A stretch of DNA of 64,000 bases from positions 434,001 to 498,000 of the forward strand of contig NZ_JACVFB010000007.1 of assembly GCF_014529945.1 (NCBI RefSeq). Direction: 5' to 3'. The notes beneath the pieces were generated by a model. That model was not told the DNA's origin. It saw only the letters and a list, made by a program, of their open reading frames with translations, and searched no databases. Within the stretch, counting starts at the first letter, position 1, and the number at the start of each line of letters is the position of its first letter. This document shows, one piece after another, positions 18,841-27,994 of this stretch. Source of the stretch: Chitinophaga varians. Its GTDB lineage: Bacteria > Bacteroidota > Bacteroidia > Chitinophagales > Chitinophagaceae. A program made the position numbers and the translations under genes.

Positions 18841-20265
18841 TTATCGGCTATACTGGTTATCGGTCAGTCGCCAGATACCGCGCGGGTTGGCATCTTTGAG
18901 TTCATCAGGCAGCAGCGTGTCCGGAAACTGCTGGAAGCATACGGGCCTTACCCAGCGCCGGATAGCGGCAGTACCGACGGAGGTGAAGCGAGCATCAGAG
19001 GTGGCCGGAAAGGGACCGCCATGTACCATGGCAGCACATACCTCTACCCCGGTAGGGGCGCCGTTCAGGATGATACGGCCGGCCAGTGTAACTTGTATGT
19101 CGATTACTTCCTGCCATTGTGTGAGATCTTCTTCCGTGGCCATCACGCTGGTGGTCAGCTGGCCTTTGAGGCTGCTGAGTACCGCCAGCAGTTCTGCTTT
19201 GTCTTTACAGGCTATCAACAGTGCATGTGGGCCAAACACCTCTTCTTTCAGTGCCGGGTTAGCCAGTATGGCCACACCGGAGGTGGTGGCCAGGGAAGGT
19301 CGTACGGTGCTGGCATCGAAATCCAGTACCGGCGCGGGTGACAAGGTCACCTCCTGATTGGCCAGCATACGGCTGCGTCCATCCAGGAAAGCGCTGTGGA
19401 TGCCGGGATGCAACATTTTCTGTGGCGCCGTTTTTTCCAATGCCGCACCCAGCTGCTGCTGAAAGGCGGTGAAGGCGGGGCTTTCCAGCCCTATCAGCAA
19501 ACCGGGATTGGTGCAAAACTGTCCGGCCCCCAGCGTGATAGAAGCGGCAAAAGTCTCTGCCAGTTCAGCGCCACGTGTTTCCAGCGCCTGTGGCAGGAAC
19601 ACGACCGGGTTCACGCTGCTCATCTCTGCGAAAACGGGGATGGGCACTTCCCTTTCCGCCGCGTAGGCGCAGAGAGCTTTACCGCCCTGCAGAGAACCGG
19701 TAAAGCCCACGCCTGTGGTATAGGGATGAACGACCAGCGCTTTGCCGGTATGATAGTCGCCGGTAACATGCTGCACGGTATACGCGGGCATACCGCTCTG
19801 TACCATCGCAGCCTGTATGGCTTCAAACATTAACAGGGACGTGCGTGGGTGCGCAGGGTGACCTTTTACCACCACCGTAGCGCCGGCCGCCAGCGCGCTG
19901 GCGGTATCACCGCCGGCGGTGGAGAAAGCAAAAGGGAAATTACTGGCACCGAAAACCACTACCGGCCCAACCGGCACCAACATCCGACGGATATTGGGCG
20001 TAGTATCTATCACGGCTTCTACCCAGCTGCCTTCTTTGATAAGATCGGCAAACTTCTGCAGCTGTGTAGTGGTACGTACTATTTCTCCGTTCAGCCTGGC
20101 CATAGGCAGGTTCGTCTCCTCTCCTGCTACCTTCACCAGTGCTTCCCGTCGCGCGGTGATCTCCGCCCCGATGGTTTCAAGGAAAGCAGCCCGCTGCAAC
20201 GGTGCGATCTTTTTGTATTGGTCATAGGCTGTGGCAGCCTGCTGCATAATCTGATCTATCTGCAT
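18841..20265 (-). CDS. 2-oxoglutarate semialdehyde (2,5-dioxovalerate) dehydrogenase
   Basis: A 474-residue NAD(P)-dependent aldehyde dehydrogenase. Visible active-site residues are Asn109 in FGASNFPFAFS, the general base Glu214 in VFAEMSSVNP and the nucleophile Cys251 in GAGQFCTNPG. These variants are those of the alpha-ketoglutarate semialdehyde dehydrogenase group rather than of generic ALDHs. In this operon it catalyses the last step, giving 2-oxoglutarate for the TCA cycle. It starts nine bases after the stop of the deaminase gene. Confidence 0.9.
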   Translation of the reverse strand: MQIDQIMQQAATAYDQYKKIAPLQRAAFLETIGAEITARREALVKVAGEETNLPMARLNGEIVRTTTQLQKFADLIKEGSWVEAVIDTTPNIRRMLVPVGPVVVFGASNFPFAFSTAGGDTASALAAGATVVVKGHPAHPRTSLLMFEAIQAAMVQSGMPAYTVQHVTGDYHTGKALVVHPYTTGVGFTGSLQGGKALCAYAAEREVPIPVFAEMSSVNPVVFLPQALETRGAELAETFAASITLGAGQFCTNPGLLIGLESPAFTAFQQQLGAALEKTAPQKMLHPGIHSAFLDGRSRMLANQEVTLSPAPVLDFDASTVRPSLATTSGVAILANPALKEEVFGPHALLIACKDKAELLAVLSSLKGQLTTSVMATEEDLTQWQEVIDIQVTLAGRIILNGAPTGVEVCAAMVHGGPFPATSDARFTSVGTAAIRRWVRPVCFQQFPDTLLPDELKDANPRGIWRLTDNQYSR

Positions 20266-20274
20266 AGGTGAATA

Positions 20275-21189
20275 TTATAAAGACAGGTAATCAGGCAAAA
20301 CCGGACGGTTGGCTACGGCAGTGCGAATTACCTGCAGCACTCTTTCTCTTTCTGCACCTTCCAGTACCAGGCGTGGTGCACGCACATATTCGCTGCCCAG
20401 TCCTACTTCTGCTTCTGCCAATTTAATAAATTGTACCAGTTTAGGATACAGGTCCAGCTCCAGCAGTGGCAGGAACCAACGATAAATTTCCACCGCCTCC
20501 TGTACGCGGCCTGCTTTTATCAACCGGTATATGGCCACTGTCTCCGCAGGGAAAGCATCTACCAGTCCGCCTACCCAGCCATGAGCGCCCAACACCATTT
20601 CTTCCAGTGCTAACGTATCGAGGCCGCACAATATTTTAAAACGATCACCAAAGCGGTTGATCATACGGGTAACGTTGGACACGTCGCGGGTAGATTCTTT
20701 TACCGCCTGGATATTAGGCAGTTCCTGTAACTGGTCGAAGATGTCCAGGGTGACTTCTATCTTATAATCAACAGGGTTGTTATATACCATTACCGGCAGG
20801 TCAGTAGAGGCAGCCACGGTTTTGAACCAGGTAGCTGTTTCCCGTTCATCGCTTTTATAACGCATAGGCGGCAGCAGCATAATACCGGAAGCGCCCCATT
20901 TCTTCACCAGCGCGGCCTGTTGCACGGCGTCGCGGGTAGCCCCTTCAGCGATATTGACCACCACCGGTATTTTACCCGCCACTTTCTCCACGGTGAACCT
21001 GGTCAGGGTCTCCTTTTCAGCGGTCGTCAGCGTGCTGGCTTCGCCCAGCGAGCCACCCAGGATAATACCATCAATACCAGCTGCCAGCTGGGCCTGGAGG
21101 TTTTTCTCAAACAAAGGCAGGTCCAGTTCGTCGGCTGCAGTGAATTTGGTTGTGATGGCGGGAAATACGCCTTTCCATTCGATAGACAT
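20275..21189 (-). CDS. Dihydrodipicolinate-synthase-family 1-pyrroline-4-hydroxy-2-carboxylate deaminase
   Basis: A 304-residue TIM-barrel enzyme of the DapA/NAL family. The Schiff-base lysine is Lys164 (IQAVKESTRD) and the partner tyrosine is Tyr136 (VMVYNNPVDYKIEV). The phosphate-type loop GGSLGEASTLT replaces the DapA form GTTGES, consistent with a non-DapA substrate. It is the first gene of the minus-strand operon and in this context deaminates pyrroline hydroxycarboxylate to 2-oxoglutarate semialdehyde. It would be the least certain assignment out of context. Confidence 0.87.
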   Translation of the reverse strand: MSIEWKGVFPAITTKFTAADELDLPLFEKNLQAQLAAGIDGIILGGSLGEASTLTTAEKETLTRFTVEKVAGKIPVVVNIAEGATRDAVQQAALVKKWGASGIMLLPPMRYKSDERETATWFKTVAASTDLPVMVYNNPVDYKIEVTLDIFDQLQELPNIQAVKESTRDVSNVTRMINRFGDRFKILCGLDTLALEEMVLGAHGWVGGLVDAFPAETVAIYRLIKAGRVQEAVEIYRWFLPLLELDLYPKLVQFIKLAEAEVGLGSEYVRAPRLVLEGAERERVLQVIRTAVANRPVLPDYLSL

Positions 21190-21266
21190 GATATTCTTTT
21201 TTTTCCCAAAAGTATTCAGGACACCCGCAGTTGGCTTTCCCGATTGTAATCAATTATAACCCGATA

Positions 21267-21316
21267 TTAACCAGTTTTTAAAAAAACAGAGATACCTTAC
21301 CGTTTTTTAACCAGTT
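21267..21316. promoter_or_regulatory. Direct repeat in the divergent promoter of the hydroxyproline operon
   Basis: TTAACCAGTT occurs at 21267-21276 and again at 21307-21316, exactly 40 bases apart (about four helical turns) and in the same orientation. Direct half-sites in phase are what AraC-family dimers usually bind. The repeat lies between the catabolic operon start (21189) and the AraC gene (21388). Confidence 0.5.
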
Positions 21317-21387
21317 CCCATCACTGAAGGTTACAATACGGTTAATATTCGTAATATTGACGCATCCAAGCATAACCGGCAATATTT

Positions 21388-22278
21388 ATGAAAGTCTTAC
21401 AGTTTACCGTACCCGTGCCTCTCGATAAAACCATCATTGTACAAAGAGATGTGCTGCCTTATTTTTATCCGCATCTGCACCGGCACCAGGAAGTACAGCT
21501 GACGTGGATACAGCAGGGCGAAGGTACTCTCGTGGCTGATAACAACATGCATGCTTTCCGCCCCAATGATATCTTCTGGCTGGGCGCCAACCAGCCCCAT
21601 ATCTTCAAAAGCGACCCTTCCTACTTTGCCCCCAGAAGCCGCAAGAAAATCATGGCGCTGGTCATCTTCTTTAACCCCGACGGCAACCTGTCGGCATTGT
21701 TCAACCTACCGGAAATGAAGCCGCTGAAAAACTTCGTACAGCAGCAGCAATGCGGATTTAAGGTGCCTTCCCTGCAAACGCCCGACATATCGGCGCAGAT
21801 GCTCCGTATCGCCAACAGCAACGGGCCCGAACAACTGATGCACTTTGTGGAACTGCTCCGCTTACTCTCCGGATACCCGGATATTAGCCCGCTGGCCGCA
21901 GTTAATAAAAAGGTCACCGTGAGCGACCATGATGGTATCCGCATCGGGAACATCTACAATTACATCATGCACAACTACGAACACCCTATCACGCTGGAAG
22001 ACGCTGCCAGTCAGGTACACATGACACCACATGCTTTCTGCCGCTTCTTTAAAAAACATACACTGCACACCTTTGTATCTTTTCTCAACGAAGTACGTAT
22101 CAATGAAGCCTGCAAAAAACTAACGGACGGAAATTATGATAATATTGCTACTGTAGCTTATACCAGTGGGTTCAACAGCATCACCAATTTCAACCGGGTA
22201 TTTAAATCTGTTACGGGTAAATCTCCCAGTGAATATCTCAACAGCTATTTTCAGCATGTGGAGAAAACAGGTCAATAA
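21388..22278 (+). CDS. AraC-family regulator of the hydroxyproline operon (probable)
   Basis: A 296-residue regulator. The N-terminal cupin domain contains YPHLHRHQEVQLTWIQQGEG and FRPNDIFWLGANQPHIFKS, the typical His-rich ligand pocket. The C-terminal double HTH contains LEDAASQVHMTPHAFCRFFK and VAYTSGFNSITNFNRVFKS. It is transcribed away from the hydroxyproline operon across a 198-base intergenic region holding a 10-bp direct repeat. By position it is the likely local activator, responding to hydroxyproline or an intermediate. No direct evidence identifies the ligand. Confidence 0.88.
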   Translation: MKVLQFTVPVPLDKTIIVQRDVLPYFYPHLHRHQEVQLTWIQQGEGTLVADNNMHAFRPNDIFWLGANQPHIFKSDPSYFAPRSRKKIMALVIFFNPDGNLSALFNLPEMKPLKNFVQQQQCGFKVPSLQTPDISAQMLRIANSNGPEQLMHFVELLRLLSGYPDISPLAAVNKKVTVSDHDGIRIGNIYNYIMHNYEHPITLEDAASQVHMTPHAFCRFFKKHTLHTFVSFLNEVRINEACKKLTDGNYDNIATVAYTSGFNSITNFNRVFKSVTGKSPSEYLNSYFQHVEKTGQ

Positions 22279-22364
22279 CCTGTCTCTGCCTTTATAACAT
22301 TCACGCCCCCGTACCTGTTAATAAGGTACAACGATTTTGCATCACCCCGCAAACGACAACCCCC

Positions 22365-22817
22365 ATGCGCGTACTACAGTTATTACTCCTGCTTCCGCTG
22401 ACATTTGTCCCTGCCTCCCTACAAGCGCAGCAACAGGAAAGTAAGGCCGCCACAGCGATACGGCACCTTAAGGAAAGCACCAGGGCAGGCCTGGACTCAT
22501 TAGACCGGGAGCAGGAAAAAATGGAAAATGACGCCGCCCGCCTGAAAAAAGACGCGGTAGCAGACTATAAAAAAGAGAAGGCTTCCATCAAAAAACATGA
22601 AGCTAAACTGCGACAGCAAGTAAAAGAAGAGACAAAAGTGGCAGACGACAAATGGGAGTCCTTTAAAACATCCGTGGAAAAAGACTTTCACGAACTACAA
22701 CAACGGGTGCATCATCTCAAAGAAAAAATTAAAAAACAACTGCCGGGTGACAATCATCAACTGCAGGACGAGCCGCCAACAGAAAACAACACTGCTCCCA
22801 CCACCCTGCTGACATAA
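22365..22817 (+). CDS. Secreted coiled-coil hypothetical protein
   Basis: A 150-residue protein with a Sec signal peptide (LLLLLPLTFVPASLQAQQ, cleavage after AQA-like site near residue 22). The rest is a highly charged, Lys/Glu-rich helix (EKMENDAARLKKDAVADYKK and onward) predicted to be a long periplasmic coiled coil. I do not recognise a family. It stands alone between the AraC gene and the convergent alcohol dehydrogenase operon. Confidence 0.65.
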   Translation: MRVLQLLLLLPLTFVPASLQAQQQESKAATAIRHLKESTRAGLDSLDREQEKMENDAARLKKDAVADYKKEKASIKKHEAKLRQQVKEETKVADDKWESFKTSVEKDFHELQQRVHHLKEKIKKQLPGDNHQLQDEPPTENNTAPTTLLT

Positions 22818-22826
22818 ACGTCCATC

Positions 22827-23846
22827 TTACATTACCAGCACAGCAGCCCCTTTTATCTCCCCCTGCCGCAACGCCCGCAGTGCTTCATTGGCCTGCTCCA
22901 GCGGATAGGTTTGTACAATGGTGGCTATCGGCACATGCTGAATGACCTCCATCAGCAACTCACCGTCTTTACGCGTGAGATTGGCGACGGAATGGATAGA
23001 GCGCTCTTCCCACAACAGACGGTATGGGAATCCGGGTATGTCGCTCATGTGAATACCGCCGCATACCACCACACCACCTTTGTCGACCTGCGAAAGTGCC
23101 TGCGGCACCAGGGAACCATCCGGCGCAAAAATGATGGCCGCGTCCAGCAATACCGGCGGCGCATCGAGCGAACTGCCGGCCCAGGCGGCGCCCATCTTCA
23201 GCGCAAAACTCTCCCCTGCTTTATCCTCCGGTCGGGTGAAAGCATAAACAGATTTGTAATGATACTGCGCTATCTGCACCAGAATATGCGCGGCCGCTCC
23301 AAAACCATACAGTCCGATGTGCTGCGCATGCTCCGGCAACATCCGCCAGGAACGGTACCCGATCAGGCCGGCGCACATCAGCGGCGCTCCGCCGGGATGA
23401 ACATAATTCTCTGGTATATGCAGACAGTAAGCTGCCAGCGCCAATACATAATCAGCATAACCACCATTAACGCTGTACCCTGTAAAGAGCGCATGCTCAC
23501 ACAGGTTCTCCTGGTCTATGGAGCAGTATTTGCAATGCCCGCAGGTGTAAGCCAGCCACGGCACGCCCACCTTTTCTCCGGTTGACAGGGAGGTAACCCC
23601 TTCTCCCACCGCTGCCACTTCTCCCACGATCTCATGCCCCGGTATCAACGGCAAAGATGGCGACGGCAGTTCCCCGTCGATGATATGCAGGTCAGTCCTG
23701 CATACACCGCAGGCAATCACTTTTATCAATACCTGTCCCGCTGCAGGCATGGGTACCGGCACTGTTTGCAGCGTCAGCGGCTGTCCTTTTTTCTCCATGA
23801 CCATGGCGCGCATGGTGGAAGGGATGTCGTTTATCATACAAAACAT
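22827..23846 (-). CDS. Zinc-dependent alcohol dehydrogenase
   Basis: A 339-residue medium-chain dehydrogenase/reductase. Catalytic zinc ligands are in ACGVCRTDLHI and PGHEIVGEV. The structural zinc lobe is the four-cysteine pattern CGHCKYCSIDQENLC. The coenzyme-binding motif reads GLYGFGAAAHILVQ. It fits the AdhA/zinc-binding alcohol dehydrogenase group that often acts on short primary alcohols or aldehydes. Starts at 23846, 23837 or 23813 (MRAMVMEKKGQ) are all possible, and the last best matches family length. The deacetylase gene ends immediately before it, with no gap, so the three minus-strand genes here form an operon. Confidence 0.88.
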   Translation of the reverse strand: MFCMINDIPSTMRAMVMEKKGQPLTLQTVPVPMPAAGQVLIKVIACGVCRTDLHIIDGELPSPSLPLIPGHEIVGEVAAVGEGVTSLSTGEKVGVPWLAYTCGHCKYCSIDQENLCEHALFTGYSVNGGYADYVLALAAYCLHIPENYVHPGGAPLMCAGLIGYRSWRMLPEHAQHIGLYGFGAAAHILVQIAQYHYKSVYAFTRPEDKAGESFALKMGAAWAGSSLDAPPVLLDAAIIFAPDGSLVPQALSQVDKGGVVVCGGIHMSDIPGFPYRLLWEERSIHSVANLTRKDGELLMEVIQHVPIATIVQTYPLEQANEALRALRQGEIKGAAVLVM

Positions 23847-24566
23847 TTATTGTGTACCATACAGGGCCATTTCGTGCAGCAGTTGTGCTCCGGACCAGCG
23901 GCCGTCGACCATCAGGCGCCGAAGCGTATATAGCTCCTTCCCTGCTGCCGGCAGGCGGTTGAGCTGAAAGGCCGCTTTGTACCCCGCCTGCTTCACGTGC
24001 GCGATGATGCTGTCGTTATAGGCACCAAAAGGATACGCGAAATACCATACCGGCCGGCCGGTGATTTTCTCCAGCTGCTGCCGCGGCGCCACCAGCTCCT
24101 TGTTCCAGTCCCTGTATCCGGTCGGGAAAGGATGGTCCCAGGTATGGCTGGCCACCACATGCCCTGCATCAGCCAGCGCTTTCACATTGGCGACCGACAG
24201 ATAATGTGGTTTGTTTAAGGTAACCGTCATCACAAAAAACACGCCTTTAAAATGGTAGTGCTGTAACAGCGGCGCCGCTATCGAATAATGCACGTCATGG
24301 GAATCATCGAAAGTGATGATACAGGCATGCGGTGGAAATGGTTTATGCTGCTGCATCAGGGCTACCAGCTCGTCCGGCAGGATGGTATAGTAGCCGCTGT
24401 CGGAAAGCGTTTTCAGCTGTCGTTCAAACTGACTGCGGTCAATATGCAACAAATCGTTCTTATGCTGCCCCGCTGTGGTGATATTGTGGTAGCACAATAC
24501 CGGCAGCTGCTGAGCGGTGGTGGTCAGCGACAGGCAGCAGCACCAAAAGACAATGAGCCGTTTCAT
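23847..24566 (-). CDS. Secreted polysaccharide deacetylase (NodB domain)
   Basis: A 239-residue carbohydrate esterase family 4 protein with a signal peptide (LIVFWCCCLSLTTTAQQ). NodB motif 1 is CIITFDDSHD (Asp87, Asp88) and motif 2 is VVASHTWDHP (His141, His145), so the metal triad is complete. It would remove N- or O-acetyl groups from a periplasmic or extracellular polysaccharide, possibly peptidoglycan or a chitin-like substrate. It sits two bases downstream of an unknown membrane-anchored protein and directly before the alcohol dehydrogenase. Confidence 0.87.
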   Translation of the reverse strand: MKRLIVFWCCCLSLTTTAQQLPVLCYHNITTAGQHKNDLLHIDRSQFERQLKTLSDSGYYTILPDELVALMQQHKPFPPHACIITFDDSHDVHYSIAAPLLQHYHFKGVFFVMTVTLNKPHYLSVANVKALADAGHVVASHTWDHPFPTGYRDWNKELVAPRQQLEKITGRPVWYFAYPFGAYNDSIIAHVKQAGYKAAFQLNRLPAAGKELYTLRRLMVDGRWSGAQLLHEMALYGTQ

Positions 24567-24568
24567 GG

Positions 24569-25600
24569 TTATTGATATTGAATATAAATCGGACGGGGAA
24601 ACAGGGCCAGCACTTCATCGGGCCCCATCAGGTGGCCACCGGTAGTGATATCTACCTGATAAAACAATTTAAAACCGGTGAACTGCACCGGCTGGTGAGA
24701 GATCCAGGTGCGGTACGTATTTTTTTTCTTCGCCACGCCGCCAAAGCCATCCATGTCCATCACCAGCTGTACTTCCGGACGCAGGCGGATATTTTTGTAG
24801 TTGGTGACCATCCCCTGCGTGAAGCGGTGCACCACCAGTATTTTAGGCGGCAGCTGGTGTTGCTTCACCAGCGCTGCCAGCCAGGAACTGGCGTAGTTGA
24901 TATCTTCCGCGTCCATGGTGCCGATGACGGAGCAGGGAGCCTGCCCATGTTTCATGGAGTACTCAGGGTCTATGCCCAGATGCACTTCCGGCCGCAGCAG
25001 GTATTTTTCCAGCAGCGGCAGTTCCTCCTGCAGGGTGCTGTGCCCCGGCTGTATATCCAGAAAAACGAGCGCATGTGCGCGGGCAGCGATTTCCAGTGCA
25101 TTGTTGATCGCCGACGCCGGCATGCGCATCCGGTATTTATTATCCTTGCCGGGATTACGTTGCGCAGTAACCGCGATGTAATGAAAAGCCGGCAGCACCG
25201 GGGTAGATGAATCTGCCGCCTCCCACATGGCGGCGGTGGCAGCCAGCTGCGCCAGCATGGTATCTACCGGTACCGTGCCCAGCACGCCCAGCCGGGGGGT
25301 ATAAAAATTTCCATAATACGCTACGATCCGATGAAAAGGCAGCAAAGCGCCGGGCAGCGGATAGTCCCGCTGATACGGCCAGGCAGTGGTGACAGAGTCA
25401 TGCAGCAAGCCAAGCATTTTTTGTTGATAGGCTGCCGTATCCAACGCTGCGCCGACGCGCTCCGGCTTGTTCGGAGCGACGGTTGTTTCTTCTTTTGTAA
25501 CCGGATGTTCTTCCGGTGGGCGACGAAAGTATTTCAACAGCACCCATACCAGTATCATCAACGCCAGTATACCCGCCAGCCATTTCCCTGCCTGCTTCAT
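24569..25600 (-). CDS. Membrane-anchored protein of unknown function
   Basis: A 343-residue protein with one N-terminal membrane anchor (KWLAGILALMILVWVLL) and a ~290-residue extracytoplasmic domain. Segments such as HRIVAYYGNFYTPRLGVLG, VFLDIQPGHSTLQEEL and VHLGIDPEYSMKHG alternate beta-strand and helix. They place Asp/Glu at strand ends, as in TIM-barrel glycosidase-like folds. I do not recognise a named family. It is the first gene of an operon with a polysaccharide deacetylase, which suggests, weakly, a role in polysaccharide handling in the envelope. Confidence 0.7.
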   Translation of the reverse strand: MKQAGKWLAGILALMILVWVLLKYFRRPPEEHPVTKEETTVAPNKPERVGAALDTAAYQQKMLGLLHDSVTTAWPYQRDYPLPGALLPFHRIVAYYGNFYTPRLGVLGTVPVDTMLAQLAATAAMWEAADSSTPVLPAFHYIAVTAQRNPGKDNKYRMRMPASAINNALEIAARAHALVFLDIQPGHSTLQEELPLLEKYLLRPEVHLGIDPEYSMKHGQAPCSVIGTMDAEDINYASSWLAALVKQHQLPPKILVVHRFTQGMVTNYKNIRLRPEVQLVMDMDGFGGVAKKKNTYRTWISHQPVQFTGFKLFYQVDITTGGHLMGPDEVLALFPRPIYIQYQ

Positions 25601-25756
25601 GAGGATATGTTATTTAAGATGATCCGAACTCATAACAAATTCTGACGGCAATCAGTTGTATGTTATCCTGACGATAATCAGCATCCTGGTTAACATCAGT
25701 CATGTCCCGGGCGGTTGAATCGTGCTACATTAGCAGTATCAAAAAAACCGGGGCAT

Positions 25757-27271
25757 ATGAAACGTCGTGGAAAAAACAGTCCGGCTATTCCTGCTTCGCT
25801 GGCTCCTCTTGGCCATGTGAAAGATATTACTGCCGGAGAAGTACAGGCGATACAGGAAACGCTGAACGTCAACAGTATCCGGGAACTGGTGGCTGCTATC
25901 AGCAACGGGCTGCTGGAAACAGTGCAGGGCATCACCGCCGTACAAATCAAAAATATCAAACGGGCTTTTAAGCTATATAAGACCGACGACACCCGCATCC
26001 CTTTGTGGGACGCGCGTGTTGCCGGACAGGAATTACTGCGCATCTTTGCGCAGTTTCCCGAGGTGGAAAAAGTGGCGCTCACCGGCAGCCTGCGACGGTG
26101 TAAAGATACCGTCGGTGATATCGATATTTTGATCCAGGCCACCGAAGCCGACAGAAGGAAACTACTGTATAAAATTTCCCGGATGCCGCAGACAGAGAGC
26201 ATCGTCGCCACCGGCCCGCATCATTTTTGCGTAGTCCTCCGCAATCAGCTACAGGCAGACATCCGGCTGGCCACCCGCAAACATTACGGCGCCAGTTTAT
26301 TATACTATACCGGTTCGGTACCCTACAACCAATATCTCGAAAAACTGGCCGGCGATAAAGGTCTCCGTTTCGGCCCCCTGGGGCTGACCGACAGTCAATC
26401 CGGCGAATATGTGGCCGGTGAACAGGAAACAGATATCTTCCGGCACCTGGGCATTGGTTACCTCGATCCGGAGCTGCGGGAAGGTTATGAAGAAAAGACC
26501 TATGCTGCTTTCTATCAGATACCTTCGCTGGTCACCTTCAACCAACTGAAAGGAGATATGCAGATCCATACCGACTGGAGCGATGGCACAGAAAGCATCG
26601 CCGCTATTGCCAGATACTTATCGCATACTTTTCCTCATTACCAGTACATCGTGATCACCGATCATGTTTCCGGTAAACGACCCAACCATGTATTGCCGCC
26701 GGAAGATTTATTCAGGCAGGCCGAAGAAATAGACCGTATCAATGCCCTGATGGGGTTTGACTACATAAAAAAGGGCCTGGAAACAGATATTCTGGAAAAC
26801 GGAGCACCTGAATTGGCCAACGATATCCTGCTACAGGCTGACTGGGTCGTCGCTTCTATCCATACCGATTTTGCCCGGGACAATACCGACCGGCTGATCA
26901 GGGCCTGCGAGCATCCCGCTGTTCATTGCATCGGACACCCCAGCGGCAGGATGATTGGTATGAGGCCTCCCTATCCGGCGGACTGGAACGCCGTATTTGA
27001 AGCCGCCGCGCGGACCGGCACCGCGCTGGAAATCAATTCCCGTCCTAACCGGCTGGACCTGAATGACGCACTGATACATCAGGCGATCTCCAGGGGCGTA
27101 ACACTGGTCATTAACAGTGACGCCCGTACGCTTTCGCATTTTGACTTTATGAAACTGGGCGTATCGATGGCCCGACGTGGGGCCTGCAGCAAAAGAGATA
27201 TTCTTAATACGTGGAGCTGGAATGACGTTGAAGCATTTAAAGCCGCCAAACAGCGGCTGGCCCAACAATAA
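25757..27271 (+). CDS. polX: PolX-like DNA polymerase/PHP protein lacking the N-terminal domain
   Basis: A 504-residue family X DNA polymerase plus PHP domain. The polymerase core keeps GSLRRCKDTVGDIDIL with Asp121 and Asp123, and the third carboxylate Asp168 (LQADIRLA). The protein is about 70-90 residues shorter than typical PolX (~570). It starts directly at the second helix-hairpin-helix region, with no room upstream because a divergent gene starts at 25600. In the PHP domain the first metal motif reads GDMQIHTDWSDG (Gln for the usual first His) and the last reads INSDARTL (Arg for the usual His). Other ligands (ITDHV, LETDIL, ASIHTDF, IGHPSGR) are kept. Repair synthesis is likely; the 3'-5' exonuclease activity is doubtful. 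Confidence 0.88.
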   Translation: MKRRGKNSPAIPASLAPLGHVKDITAGEVQAIQETLNVNSIRELVAAISNGLLETVQGITAVQIKNIKRAFKLYKTDDTRIPLWDARVAGQELLRIFAQFPEVEKVALTGSLRRCKDTVGDIDILIQATEADRRKLLYKISRMPQTESIVATGPHHFCVVLRNQLQADIRLATRKHYGASLLYYTGSVPYNQYLEKLAGDKGLRFGPLGLTDSQSGEYVAGEQETDIFRHLGIGYLDPELREGYEEKTYAAFYQIPSLVTFNQLKGDMQIHTDWSDGTESIAAIARYLSHTFPHYQYIVITDHVSGKRPNHVLPPEDLFRQAEEIDRINALMGFDYIKKGLETDILENGAPELANDILLQADWVVASIHTDFARDNTDRLIRACEHPAVHCIGHPSGRMIGMRPPYPADWNAVFEAAARTGTALEINSRPNRLDLNDALIHQAISRGVTLVINSDARTLSHFDFMKLGVSMARRGACSKRDILNTWSWNDVEAFKAAKQRLAQQ

Positions 27272-27373
27272 CCCCATTGGCTATTTTTTCCCTTCGGGAG
27301 ATGATAAAAAAATATTTTACCTGACCTGTCACAAAAAGTCCACTTCCGCTGTCCCTGATGAAATGGATTTTTT

Positions 27374-27994
27374 ATGACTAAACGTACCACCGCCCTTTAC
27401 ACTAAAGCGGGGCATTATTGGTCAGGCATTACCCTGGCTGTATTCATTGGATTTCATCTCTTTAACCAGCTGGCTTCTCTCATGGGAGCAAACGCGCATA
27501 TCACGGTGATGCAGGCCTTTCGTACCGTATACCGGCATCCGGTGGCAGAAACCATATTACTGGCGGCGGTGGCGTTTCAGGTAATAACGGGGCTGTTGTT
27601 GATTTTCACGCGGAAACGAAGCTCCCTGGCGGAGAAAATACAGGTGTATTCCGGCCTATACCTTTCGTTCTTTTTGTTGTTTCATGTGGGAGCGGTATTA
27701 TATGGCCGTTCACGGGGGCTCGATACCAATTTCTATTTCGCCGCTGCGGGGCTGAACATATATCCGGCCACCTTCTTTTTTATACCGTATTACCTGCTGG
27801 CGGTATCCGCTATTTCACTGCACGTGGCGGCCATTCACTATATCAAAACCGGTTCGCGGCGCTGGTCCGGGGCTATTGCCGTTACCGGGTTGCTGGCGGC
27901 AGTATTGATCATCACCGGCTTCACCAACGGTTTCCGCTGGCGGCATATGCCAGCGGCCAATGAGCAGTTTATCCGGCAGTCTGTTGGCGGTTAA
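27374..27994 (+). CDS. Multi-pass membrane protein with conserved histidines, cytochrome b-like
   Basis: A 206-residue protein with about five transmembrane helices, several with a histidine inside or at the edge (KAGHYWSGI, FIGFHLFNQL, FFLLFHVGAVLYG, AISLHVAAIHY). This pattern resembles the heme-b-binding membrane anchor of succinate dehydrogenase/fumarate reductase. No catalytic subunit is adjacent, however, so it may belong to a stand-alone relative. The stop overlaps the convergent sigma-factor gene by four bases. Confidence 0.6.
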   Translation: MTKRTTALYTKAGHYWSGITLAVFIGFHLFNQLASLMGANAHITVMQAFRTVYRHPVAETILLAAVAFQVITGLLLIFTRKRSSLAEKIQVYSGLYLSFFLLFHVGAVLYGRSRGLDTNFYFAAAGLNIYPATFFFIPYYLLAVSAISLHVAAIHYIKTGSRRWSGAIAVTGLLAAVLIITGFTNGFRWRHMPAANEQFIRQSVGG

